8,419 bases of DNA from Bacteroidales bacterium UBA1725 (GCA_002315815.1 DCIN01000025.1:1-8419), one strand, 5' to 3'; counted from the first letter of the stretch, positions 1-6,583 are shown. Translations and numbers: made by a program. Notes: generated from the letters alone by a model not told the origin.

Positions 1-349
1 GATTTTTTGATTTCATCTCCCTCACTTCAAGCAGAGCCTTCCGGGCCTGTGCAATGCTGTATTTGCCGTTCTCTATGTCGCGGCTTATCTGATTGACCTT
101 GCTGACTCTCTCGAGCTGGGCCCCTTTGAAGGGTATGAATTCCACTTTCGCATAACTGGAGCGGCCTGTAGTGAAAATTCCGTTGCTCAGAACAAAGAAA
201 TTCTTCGAATCCACTCCGTAATATGAGGCGATTCTCTCCATCGATTCCTCCACTCTGGAGATTTCGGCTCCGTTCTCCAGCAGAATGTGTCCTGCCAGAG
301 AAGCAAGTTCGAGCACTTCGCCCTCTCTTGAAAGAGTATCAGCATTCAT
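1..349 (-). CDS. ThrE-type threonine/serine exporter subunit, N-terminal part (partial at left edge)
   Basis: The reading frame starts at an ATG at 349 and stays open to the window edge, giving 116 codons without a stop. The protein begins MNADTLSREGEVLELASLAG and continues with a pattern typical of the DUF1212/ThrE family (PF06738): small-hydrophobic-small 'LAGHILLENGAEISRVEE' followed by a helix 'RIASYYG' and a strand ending in a Thr-Gly. In known members this soluble N-terminal region precedes several membrane helices, which would lie beyond the left edge. Family members export threonine and serine across the inner membrane, often as the larger of two subunits. The gene has its own promoter (431-460) and diverges from the BASS transporter. 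An earlier ATG does not exist in frame close by, and the second ATG-like position at 345 is out of frame. The family call rests on the motif pattern remembered, not on a search; substrate is inferred. Confidence 0.72.
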   Translation of the reverse strand, partial: MNADTLSREGEVLELASLAGHILLENGAEISRVEESMERIASYYGVDSKNFFVLSNGIFTTGRSSYAKVEFIPFKGAQLERVSKVNQISRDIENGKYSIAQARKALLEVREMKSKN

Positions 350-371
350 ATTCTGTTGTCTTGACGGGATG

Positions 372-409
372 TTTCTGTGATGACTGGATATTTCTGTGAT
401 GACTGGATA
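372..409. repeat. 19-bp perfect tandem duplication in the exporter leader
   Basis: The 19 bases at 372-390 (TTTCTGTGATGACTGGATA on the plus strand) are repeated exactly at 391-409, and the match continues for two more bases at 410-411. The repeat lies between the minus-strand promoter at 431-460 and the exporter start at 349, so it should be in the transcribed 5' leader. It does not form an obvious hairpin. It looks like a recent slippage duplication; a regulatory role is not shown. Confidence 0.9.
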
Positions 410-430
410 TTGCTGCTACGACGAGCAACG

Positions 431-460
431 CAAAGATAGTGTGTTCGTCTGTATTCTCAA
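431..460 (-). promoter_or_regulatory. Bacteroidota-type promoter for the ThrE-like gene
   Basis: Read on the minus strand, TTG at 460-458 is followed by a 19-base spacer and a perfect TAnnTTTG element (TATCTTTG, 438-431). This is the -33/-7 arrangement known for the primary sigma factor of Bacteroidota. Transcription would start near 425, leaving a leader of about 75 bases before the ATG at 349 that contains the 19-bp duplication. Confidence 0.7.
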
Positions 461-509
461 TGACAATACTGTTGTTTTTCTTATCTGTCTATATGTCATT
501 TTTCTTATA

Positions 510-517
510 TATCTTTG
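510..517 (+). promoter_or_regulatory. -7 element for the BASS transporter gene
   Basis: TATCTTTG at 510-517 matches the Bacteroidota -7 consensus TAnnTTTG exactly. No TTG is found at the usual 19-21 base distance upstream, so the -33 element is weak or replaced by an activator site. The element also decides the gene start: a TTG codon at 515 would extend the frame by ten residues, but it sits inside this promoter element, so translation should begin at the ATG at 545. Confidence 0.5.
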
Positions 518-544
518 CCTTGTGAAAAATCCCGTACTGATAAT

Positions 545-1393
545 ATGAAATTCAACAGCATTCTGATAGTGCTTCCCATTCTGACCGTTTTGATGTTCGA
601 TTTGGGCCTTACCCTTCACGCATCGGACTTTGTCCGTATTGTCAGGAAGCCCAAGGCGATGATTCTCGGACTGGCGGGACAACTTATCGTCCTTCCGTTG
701 ATAGCACTCTCCATCGGATCCGTTCTGGGATTGCCTTCTGCTTTCTTCATCGGCCTGATACTCATAGCGTGCTGTCCAGGAGGGTCTTCAAGCAATGTGT
801 TTTCAATGCTGGCCAAAGGGGATGTCGCACTTTCCGTATCTCTCACCGCTTTCAGTTCCTTGATAACACTCGTCACTCTGCCGGTCATAATGCAGTTTGT
901 GACAGCCAGACTCGGAGAGTCTGTCGGCATCACTCTTCCGGTAGGAAATCTCTTGAAACAGAATTTCTTCACTATGCTGCTACCAATTGTCGCCGGCATA
1001 ATGGTCAATCATTATTTCAGCAATACGGCACAAAAGATCAACAGAATTCTGTCAAAATGCGCCTTTCCTGCGCTGATGCTTCTTGCCGGTATTTTCTTCG
1101 TTCAGAATAAAGATGTGATTATCGGCAATTTCGCCAGTCTGGGGCTTGCAACTGGTTTACTGATAGTTGTCTCCATTCTCATTGCCGCCGGAATCGGATA
1201 CCTTTTTCGTCTTCAAAGAACGGAGAAAAGGACAATTGTCATCGAAGTCGGAATGCAGAACGCAGCTCAGGCAATTGCGGTCGCTACCAGCCCCTTTGTA
1301 TTCAACAACGCGGCAATCGCCACTCCGGCAATCGTCTATGCCCTTCTTATGAATGTCGTACTTTTGATTTATGTGGCACTTCTGAAGAAATGA
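545..1393 (+). CDS. Bile-acid:sodium symporter (BASS) family transporter
   Basis: The 282-residue protein is almost entirely hydrophobic, with about nine to ten predicted membrane segments, and is close to the usual length of bacterial BASS proteins. Two family hallmarks are visible. One is the break in a membrane helix at residues 77-84, CPGGSSSN, followed by 'GDVALSVSLTA'. The other is 'EVGMQNAAQAIAVA' from Glu234, with the conserved E-x-G-x-Q-N (Glu234, Gln238, Asn239). In structurally studied family members these regions form the crossover and sodium sites. The protein therefore probably couples sodium entry to uptake of an organic anion across the inner membrane. Bile acid is only one possibility; bacterial members also carry other organic acids such as pantoate, so substrate is open. 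The ATG at 545 is preferred over an upstream TTG that lies inside the -7 element. It is monocistronic, divergent from the exporter and convergent with hrpB; no clear terminator was seen in 1394-1478. Confidence 0.9.
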   Translation: MKFNSILIVLPILTVLMFDLGLTLHASDFVRIVRKPKAMILGLAGQLIVLPLIALSIGSVLGLPSAFFIGLILIACCPGGSSSNVFSMLAKGDVALSVSLTAFSSLITLVTLPVIMQFVTARLGESVGITLPVGNLLKQNFFTMLLPIVAGIMVNHYFSNTAQKINRILSKCAFPALMLLAGIFFVQNKDVIIGNFASLGLATGLLIVVSILIAAGIGYLFRLQRTEKRTIVIEVGMQNAAQAIAVATSPFVFNNAAIATPAIVYALLMNVVLLIYVALLKK

Positions 1394-1478
1394 AAGCGTT
1401 GTGCGCGGCCGTATTCACTTGTCGCGTCACCTATGGAATTGGGCGTGTGTCAGAATAATCGCTGTGAGCAGTGGATAA

Positions 1479-4049
1479 TCAAGGCCAGGGGTGTTTGGGA
1501 TAGCGGCGGCGCAGATCGTTTCGTATTTTGGGATAGGTGTTTGTCCAGAAACTGTGCATATCTCCAGTAATCTGGACTGGCTTGAAACCGGGGGAGAGCA
1601 GTTCCACCAGAATGGGCGTTTTTCCTGAATCCACTCTTGGCGTCTCTCTCAGACCGAAGCAATCCTCAATTCTGGCCGAGAGAACAGGTACTTGAAATCC
1701 CGGCCTGTACTGGAGCCTGATTCTGCGTCCCGGTCTGGTTCCGGCAGTGGTGACACTTGGAGGCAACTCAATGAAATCGGGAGCAATAATCTCCACTTTC
1801 GCTCTTTGGCCGTTGTCCAGAAGGCTCCATATCGCCCGGCAGAGATTCGCTTTCTTGAGCTCGGATGCCGTTCTGACACCGTTGGCTACAAGGGGAATCC
1901 ATCGCTCGGGGGCATTAAGAAGATCCTGGACTGTGACAGGGGGCAGTTCAAGTTCAGGATGCCATCGTGCCACCATAGCAATTCTGAGCTGAAGCATACG
2001 CACTTCGTCATTGAAGTCGAACATTGACAATCCCTCCTTGCGTGCAGCCCGACACAGTTCGGCCGTAATCTCATCGTCCGAAATGTCGCTGATATCTCTG
2101 GAGTCCAGCGTGAGCTTGCCTATCCTTTTCTCCAGACGGGCCACTATCCGACCCTCCCTGCTGTCCCAGCTGACGTTGCGCACTTCTCTGGTAAATAATT
2201 CAAGCTTCTCTTTTTCCAATGTGGCGGAAAGGAATATGCGTCCCTCTCCGATTTCCTTTGAAGCTGCATTGGCTGCCACTATCCATTCGCTGGCAGCGGC
2301 TGAGTCTTCGCGCCCGGTGAACAGCAGCTGCCCGTCGGCGCTCCGAAAGTGACCGTCGCCGTTTCCCGTGGCTTTCGCTATCCTTTCACGGAAAGCCGAT
2401 GCCAGAAGTTCTCCGGGTGCGCTGTGATCGAATATGGAATTGTCAGGTTCAGTTCTGAGCAGACAGCAATATTGCTCCGCCGTCAGAATGATTCTGCGCC
2501 ATACACCGTTTGCCCGGCCCGAAGACCTGAGTCTTCTGAGCTCGTCAATCCTGAGGCATATATCCGTATCCACATTCACATTCATATCAGTTCCCGACAT
2601 TCCCGACATTCCCGATAATCCTGACATTCCCGACATTCCCGATATTCCCGACAGTCTCATAGGATCCCTCTCTGACAACAGCGCGGCGAGGTCTGCAGCA
2701 AGTGCTTTCTGCTCTGGATTTTCAGCACTTTCCAGCATCTGTGCGATACGCGGATGACAGGGCAGGGAGGCGAGCCTGCGCCCGTGAGGGTTTGCCCTTT
2801 CGTTTTCATCAATCGCAGCCAGTCCGCGCAGGGTCGTCAGTGCCTGAGTGAGTGAGGTGCCGGGCGGGGGAGTAAGCCAGGGGAGTTTGCGGATTTCACT
2901 GCCTTCCCAAGCGGATGCTGCAAGAATGCAGGAGCAGAGGTCGGCTTCGAGAATCTCGGGCCTGCGGCATTTTTCCATACGTTTTTCGCTCTCTGCCGTC
3001 CACATACGCACACAATGCCCCGGGGCTGTCCTTCCTGCCCTTCCGCTTCGCTGTCTGGCCATATCGAGACTGATACGGACTGTTTCAAGGCGGCTGAGTC
3101 CGCTTCGGGGGTCGAATTTCATTTTCCGGCAAAGCCCGGAGTCTATGACTACCCGGATACCTTCAATAGTAATCGAGGTTTCGGCTATGGGTGTGGCCAG
3201 TACTATCTTGCGTCTGCCCCGTGCGCTCGGAGCAATCGCTTCGTCCTGTTCGGAGCTGGATAACATTCCGTACAGCGGATGGACATTGTCGAAATGCCCC
3301 TCGAGCAGGCGGGCGCATTGTCTTATCTCCGCCTCTCCGGGCAGGAAAGCCAGGATGTCCCCATCGTACTTCTGGTAAACTCTTGACACTTCGCGGGCTA
3401 CCTCTTCGGCACAGTTATCGGGTTTGAGGTCCGACTCCCTCCACTCTACATCTACAGGAAACATACGGCCTTCGCAGTGAATATGGTCCGCGCCGATGGC
3501 AGAACACACCGCAGCTGCATCCATAGTGGCGGACATCACTACCATCCTCAAATCCGGACGTAGCAGTTTGCAGCAGTCGCGCACCAGTGCCAAGGCAAGA
3601 TCACTCTCCAGACTTCTTTCGTGGAATTCGTCGAAAATCACGACGGCGATACCGCTCAGCAAAGGGTCTTTCAGCAGTCTCTGCGTAAGTATGCCTTCGG
3701 TCACGACTTCTATTCTGGTGCGTTCTGACGTTCTCTTCTCGAATCGCACACTGTAGCCTGCGGTTCCGCCGGCCTTCTCGCCGAGGAGCCGGGCCATTCG
3801 CTCCGCAACCTGCCGCGCCGCCAGACGCCGGGGCTCGAGCATAAGAATCCTTTCACCTTCCGGCAGGACGTCTTCAAGAATAGTCAGCGGAAGGAGTGTG
3901 GATTTTCCGGCCCCGGGAGCAGCGGTGATCACGACATTCTTTCCACGCTTCAGGCAATCATTGACCTGTCCGGCTATCTCCCATACCGGGAGCCCGTCGG
4001 ACAGAAGCCTGTCAATTCTGGCGCTTTTGTATTTCTGCGGAATCGGCAC
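1479..4049 (-). CDS. hrpB: ATP-dependent DExH-box helicase HrpB
   Basis: The 856-residue protein has the DEAH/RHA helicase core in order: Walker A APGAGKST (44-51), motif II as DEFH (140-143) followed by ERSLESD, motif III SAT (173-175), 'TPIAETSITIEGIRVVIDSG' (286-305), and motif VI QRSGRAGR (333-340). DEFH and a C-terminal end in 'RRYPKHPWP' are characteristic of HrpB, which also has a specific C-terminal domain seen here from about residue 690. The family is a presumed RNA or nucleic-acid helicase in the cytoplasm; its precise cellular task is poorly defined. The start is GTG at 4049: a stop lies seven codons upstream, and the first internal Met is at residue 70, after Walker A. A run of in-frame Ser-Gly-Met triplets (467-487) is inserted between the helicase core and the next domain. 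The gene follows the peptidase gene after 60 bases and may share its transcript. Confidence 0.95.
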   Translation of the reverse strand: MPIPQKYKSARIDRLLSDGLPVWEIAGQVNDCLKRGKNVVITAAPGAGKSTLLPLTILEDVLPEGERILMLEPRRLAARQVAERMARLLGEKAGGTAGYSVRFEKRTSERTRIEVVTEGILTQRLLKDPLLSGIAVVIFDEFHERSLESDLALALVRDCCKLLRPDLRMVVMSATMDAAAVCSAIGADHIHCEGRMFPVDVEWRESDLKPDNCAEEVAREVSRVYQKYDGDILAFLPGEAEIRQCARLLEGHFDNVHPLYGMLSSSEQDEAIAPSARGRRKIVLATPIAETSITIEGIRVVIDSGLCRKMKFDPRSGLSRLETVRISLDMARQRSGRAGRTAPGHCVRMWTAESEKRMEKCRRPEILEADLCSCILAASAWEGSEIRKLPWLTPPPGTSLTQALTTLRGLAAIDENERANPHGRRLASLPCHPRIAQMLESAENPEQKALAADLAALLSERDPMRLSGISGMSGMSGLSGMSGMSGTDMNVNVDTDICLRIDELRRLRSSGRANGVWRRIILTAEQYCCLLRTEPDNSIFDHSAPGELLASAFRERIAKATGNGDGHFRSADGQLLFTGREDSAAASEWIVAANAASKEIGEGRIFLSATLEKEKLELFTREVRNVSWDSREGRIVARLEKRIGKLTLDSRDISDISDDEITAELCRAARKEGLSMFDFNDEVRMLQLRIAMVARWHPELELPPVTVQDLLNAPERWIPLVANGVRTASELKKANLCRAIWSLLDNGQRAKVEIIAPDFIELPPSVTTAGTRPGRRIRLQYRPGFQVPVLSARIEDCFGLRETPRVDSGKTPILVELLSPGFKPVQITGDMHSFWTNTYPKIRNDLRRRYPKHPWP
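2591..2653. repeat. Seven-copy 9-bp tandem repeat inside hrpB
   Basis: Seven consecutive nonamers read TTCCCGACA (2591, 2600, 2627, 2645), TTCCCGATA (2609, 2636) and ATCCTGACA (2618) on the plus strand. Because the unit is nine bases the helicase frame is kept; on the minus strand it encodes Ser-Gly followed by Met, Ile, Leu or Thr (residues 467-487). The insert lies after the 'LLSERDPM' segment, in what appears to be a variable linker. The opposite-strand frame would read Ile-Pro-Asp triplets. Confidence 0.95.
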
Positions 4050-4065
4050 TCTGAAATGTGTCAGA

Positions 4066-4110
4066 GGTTAGTCATCCAATCATCAGCCATTCAATCATTA
4101 GCCATTCAAT
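4066..4110. repeat. 15-bp tandem repeat filling the dpp-hrpB gap
   Basis: Two nearly identical 15-mers, CATCAGCCATTCAAT (4081-4095) and CATTAGCCATTCAAT (4096-4110), differ by one base. A third, degenerate copy (4066-4080) matches 11 of 15 positions. Together they occupy most of the 60 bases between the peptidase stop and the helicase start. On the minus strand each unit contains an ATG followed by GCT or ACT. Confidence 0.85.
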
Positions 4111-6005
4111 CAAAGATGTTCGGTGAAATAATCGCTGATTTTGGTATAAAGATGCACTCTGGCTTTTCCAACCATATTGTGCCTGTCCTTCGGATAAGGG
4201 AAATAATCGAGCTGGATTCCCTTGTCAATACATTCCTGTACGAAACTGAGGGAATGTTGCCACAACACTGTGTCATCAATGGCTCCCTGACATATCAGCA
4301 ACTTGGTTCTGAGATTGATGGCTGCATTAATCAGAGATGTTGATGCGAATCCGTCGGGATTGGTGTCAGGATTGTCCATATATCTTTCTCCGTACATCAC
4401 CTCGTACCACTTCCAGTCAATCACAGGGCCTCCGGCCACAGCCACCTTGAAGAACTCCGGCCTCTTTGTGGCCATAGTGATGGTCATAAAGCCTCCGTAA
4501 CTCCATCCGTGAACGCCGATTCTGTCCCTGTCTATCCAGGGGGACCGATCCAACAAGCTCTCCAGCCCTGCAAACTGGTCTTCGGACTCCACCTGACCGC
4601 AGTATCTGTTGATGGCCTTTTCGAAGGCGGCTCCACGGTTGGAGGTACCTCTGTTGTCCTGCACATACACAACATAGCCGCGCTGGGCCATAAGCATCTC
4701 CCACATTCTTATGTTTCCAAGCCAGGAGTTCTGAACCATCTGTGAATGAGGTCCTCCGTAAACATAGACAATCAGAGGATATTTCTTCGACGGGTCGAAT
4801 CCCAACGGCTTGATCAAACGATAATAGTTGTCGGTGACTCCGTCTGCGGCCTTCACATTTCCGAACTCGACCTCGCAGGAAGCATACTCGGCAAGCGGGT
4901 CCTTTTCGTTCTCTACAAGGCTTTCCTGAAGCTCTCCGTCGGGGGAGAAGCGTCGGGTCCAGCCTGGATCATTGAATGAGCTGAACAGGTCGGTATATGA
5001 GCCGTCTTCGTTGAAACTAATTGAATGCCAGCCATTTTCCTTGGTCAGACGCTCTGGTTTGCCTATTCTTGCCTTCAGGGCTGACTTGCCGGGAGTTAAT
5101 TTGACGCGGAAAAGGTGGTTCTCCACCGGGGACACTTCCGCCGAAGTGTAATAGAGCCATCCGCCTGACAGGGCGCAGAAGTGTATGTCAGCATCTACGT
5201 CCACTATCCTTCTCACGGTTCCGAGCGTGTCGCAGAGGTAAAGGTTCAGGAAACCGTCCCTGTTGTCTGTAGTGTAGATGAAACTCCGGGAACTGCCGCC
5301 CCGGGGCGAATCCTCTTCATCGGTGAAATGAAGGACTTCGCGTGGCTCCACCCAGGCATCGTTGTCCTCGTACAGCACAGTTCCTCTGAAACTGCCGTCC
5401 GATGCGTCATAGCGGTTGAGTCTCATATGGTGCTGGCTCCTGTCAAGCACCTGAACAAAAATCTCGTCGGTCCCGCTCCAGGATATGTTTGTCAGGTATC
5501 TGTCTTCATCGAAATCCGTACAGTCAAGATAGCGTGTATTGCCGTCCCTGCAATCGTAAACTCCCACTGATATCCGCTCGGACTGCATTCCGTTCATAGG
5601 ATAGCGTATGTTTCTGAGGCTTCCCGTGCGGCTGCCTATGTCCAGGAGGGGAAACATTGTGACTTTACTTTCGTCCTTGCGGTAGAATGCCACGAGATTG
5701 GAATCGGACGGACATTGAAAAATGCCGCCATTTATGCCGAACTCGTTGCGGCTCACCGTTTCACCGTACACTGTTCCGTCCTCTCCACGGGCTATGCATA
5801 CAGTGTCGGAAGATGCACTGAGGCAATAGAGACTACCGCCCTTGCTCCAGTATTTCTGATGTCCGGGAGTTGGAGCCTTTCTGTATTTTTTGGGATAAAC
5901 GGCACTGGACTGTGATTCAGCCGGAGTAAGTATCTTTCCTTGCGGATTCGATGCCGGGTGTGTCGCAATCACTCCGGATATCAGGATGACAAACAGTGCG
6001 TTCAT
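4110..6005 (-). CDS. DPP4-like S9 family peptidase, N-terminally short
   Basis: The 631-residue protein has a beta-propeller region (about 50-370, DPP IV N-terminal type) and a C-terminal alpha/beta-hydrolase of the prolyl oligopeptidase family (about 390-631). The nucleophile motif is GWSYGG with Ser502; the likely Asp is Asp577 in 'GAIDDTV' and the His is His609 in 'PKDRHN'. The segment 'SRNEFGINGG' (85-94) and 'FYRKDES' (107-113) match the region that carries the substrate amino-terminus-binding glutamate in DPP IV relatives, with Glu88 as candidate. Family members remove dipeptides, often X-Pro, from peptide N-termini in the periplasm. Residues 1-18 form a hydrophobic signal-like segment but without the usual Lys/Arg. 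Relatives remembered from Bacteroidales are about 720-740 residues; here roughly 95-100 N-terminal residues seem absent. The start ATG at 6005 overlaps the preceding gene's stop by 4 nt (ATGA), suggesting coupled translation; a stop lies eight codons upstream in frame. Confidence 0.9.
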   Translation of the reverse strand: MNALFVILISGVIATHPASNPQGKILTPAESQSSAVYPKKYRKAPTPGHQKYWSKGGSLYCLSASSDTVCIARGEDGTVYGETVSRNEFGINGGIFQCPSDSNLVAFYRKDESKVTMFPLLDIGSRTGSLRNIRYPMNGMQSERISVGVYDCRDGNTRYLDCTDFDEDRYLTNISWSGTDEIFVQVLDRSQHHMRLNRYDASDGSFRGTVLYEDNDAWVEPREVLHFTDEEDSPRGGSSRSFIYTTDNRDGFLNLYLCDTLGTVRRIVDVDADIHFCALSGGWLYYTSAEVSPVENHLFRVKLTPGKSALKARIGKPERLTKENGWHSISFNEDGSYTDLFSSFNDPGWTRRFSPDGELQESLVENEKDPLAEYASCEVEFGNVKAADGVTDNYYRLIKPLGFDPSKKYPLIVYVYGGPHSQMVQNSWLGNIRMWEMLMAQRGYVVYVQDNRGTSNRGAAFEKAINRYCGQVESEDQFAGLESLLDRSPWIDRDRIGVHGWSYGGFMTITMATKRPEFFKVAVAGGPVIDWKWYEVMYGERYMDNPDTNPDGFASTSLINAAINLRTKLLICQGAIDDTVLWQHSLSFVQECIDKGIQLDYFPYPKDRHNMVGKARVHLYTKISDYFTEHL

Positions 6006-6490
6006 ATCTGAGTTCCTTCCGAAGCGTCAATGCCTTGCGGTGTTGTGGTGGTTCCGGAAATATCAGGAATATCAGGAATGGCACCGATGCCGTTGCTGAT
6101 GTCGTTGCTCTGGCCGGATATGGACAGAATCCCGTCTACCACATATTTCTGCATACCTCTCCAGGGGAGCATACTGCGATATTCCTTATAATGAAGCTCT
6201 ACAGTACGGCCGCCGCTGCGCATAAGAGTCTCGGCAATCTCCTTGTCTACAACGGAGAAATCGAACTCGTTGGATTGGATGCTTCCTCCGCCTTTTGCCC
6301 CCTTGAAGCCCGACTGGATCAGACGGCCCTCGTAAGTCTTCCATATCCATCCCTTGTAAACAATCTGGTTCAGTTCTCCGGCCTTGACACCTTCGCCGAA
6401 CACAAAGAAGAACTTGATGTAGACAAATACGGCCAGCGCCAATGCAAGCGCGGCCAAGGTAATGCTGATGATTTTGGTTTTAAGTTTCAT
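6002..6490 (-). CDS. Uncharacterised membrane-anchored protein with repeat-bearing tail
   Basis: The 162-residue protein has one N-terminal membrane segment (about 7-30) after MKLKTK, then a conserved-looking soluble part with 'FVFGEGVKAGEL' (30-40), 'WKTYEGRLIQSG' (50-61), 'IQSNEFDFSV' (71-80), 'VELHYKEY' (97-104) and 'LPWRG' (108-112). I recall similar small proteins throughout Bacteroidales, some labelled 6-phosphogluconate dehydrogenase, but nothing in the sequence supports that enzyme (no nucleotide-binding fold). The function is unknown. A low-complexity tail follows from about residue 122 and contains an Ile-Pro-Asp/Ile-Pro-Asp/Ile-Ser-Gly run (138-146). An upstream ATG at 6526 would add 12 polar, basic residues before the same anchor; the ATG at 6490 gives a normal signal-anchor and is preferred. 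Its stop overlaps the peptidase start, so the two are probably translated together. Confidence 0.75.
   Translation of the reverse strand: MKLKTKIISITLAALALALAVFVYIKFFFVFGEGVKAGELNQIVYKGWIWKTYEGRLIQSGFKGAKGGGSIQSNEFDFSVVDKEIAETLMRSGGRTVELHYKEYRSMLPWRGMQKYVVDGILSISGQSNDISNGIGAIPDIPDISGTTTTPQGIDASEGTQI
6053..6079. repeat. Three-copy 9-bp repeat in the membrane-protein gene
   Basis: On the minus strand the nonamers ATTCCTGAT (6079-6071), ATTCCTGAT (6070-6062) and the diverged ATTTCCGGA (6061-6053) follow each other in frame and encode Ile-Pro-Asp, Ile-Pro-Asp, Ile-Ser-Gly. In rotated form the unit is TTCCTGATA, the same consensus (TTCCYGAYA) as the repeat in hrpB but in the opposite orientation relative to the host gene. 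Confidence 0.8.
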
Positions 6491-6538
6491 ATTAAACCTT
6501 TTATTGATATTGTATTTTCGATTCACTCAGATCACTTA

Positions 6539-6546
6539 CAAAAATA
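6539..6546 (-). promoter_or_regulatory. Possible -7 element for the membrane protein-peptidase unit
   Basis: TATTTTTG (6546-6539, minus strand) matches TAnnTTTG and would put a transcript start about 45 bases before the ATG at 6490. No TTG is present at the expected -33 distance, and the element lies within the T-rich tail of the rpmE2 terminator, so the match may be chance. Confidence 0.35.
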
Positions 6547-6583
6547 CAAAAAGAGGGCGACATTATCTGCCATCCTCTTTTTG
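6547..6583 (-). terminator. Intrinsic terminator after rpmE2
   Basis: Read on the minus strand, CAAAAAGAGG (6583-6574) can pair perfectly with CCTCTTTTTG (6556-6547) across a 17-base loop, and an inner GGC/GCC pairing is also possible. The stem ends in a T run that continues as TATTTTTG. It starts 19 bases after the rpmE2 stop, the expected place. Because the left arm is A-rich, it could also work on the plus strand, but no plus-strand gene ends here. Confidence 0.8.

Noticed and set aside
515..547. TTG at 515 as start of the BASS transporter
   Set aside because: It lies inside the TATCTTTG promoter element, so the codon would probably not be in the transcript; the ATG at 545 fits the family N-terminus.
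616..1008. A 130-codon minus-strand open frame opposite the BASS gene
   Set aside because: It is antisense to conserved membrane helices and has no features of its own.
1394..1478. The convergent gap between the BASS gene and hrpB, searched for a shared terminator
   Set aside because: No stem with an adjoining T run could be found by eye on either strand.
2591..2653. The nonamer array considered as a CRISPR-like or integration-site array
   Set aside because: There are no spacers, the unit is only nine bases, and it sits in frame inside a helicase gene without integrase or Cas genes nearby.
2434..2757. A plus-strand frame with Ile-Pro-Asp repeats, considered as a repeat protein gene
   Set aside because: The repeat is the reverse reading of the Ser-Gly-Met linker in hrpB; the rest of the frame is antisense to the helicase and lacks any gene features.
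2848..3378. A 176-codon plus-strand open frame opposite the hrpB helicase core
   Set aside because: It is the mirror of conserved helicase motifs, with Ser/Arg-rich composition typical of antisense translation.
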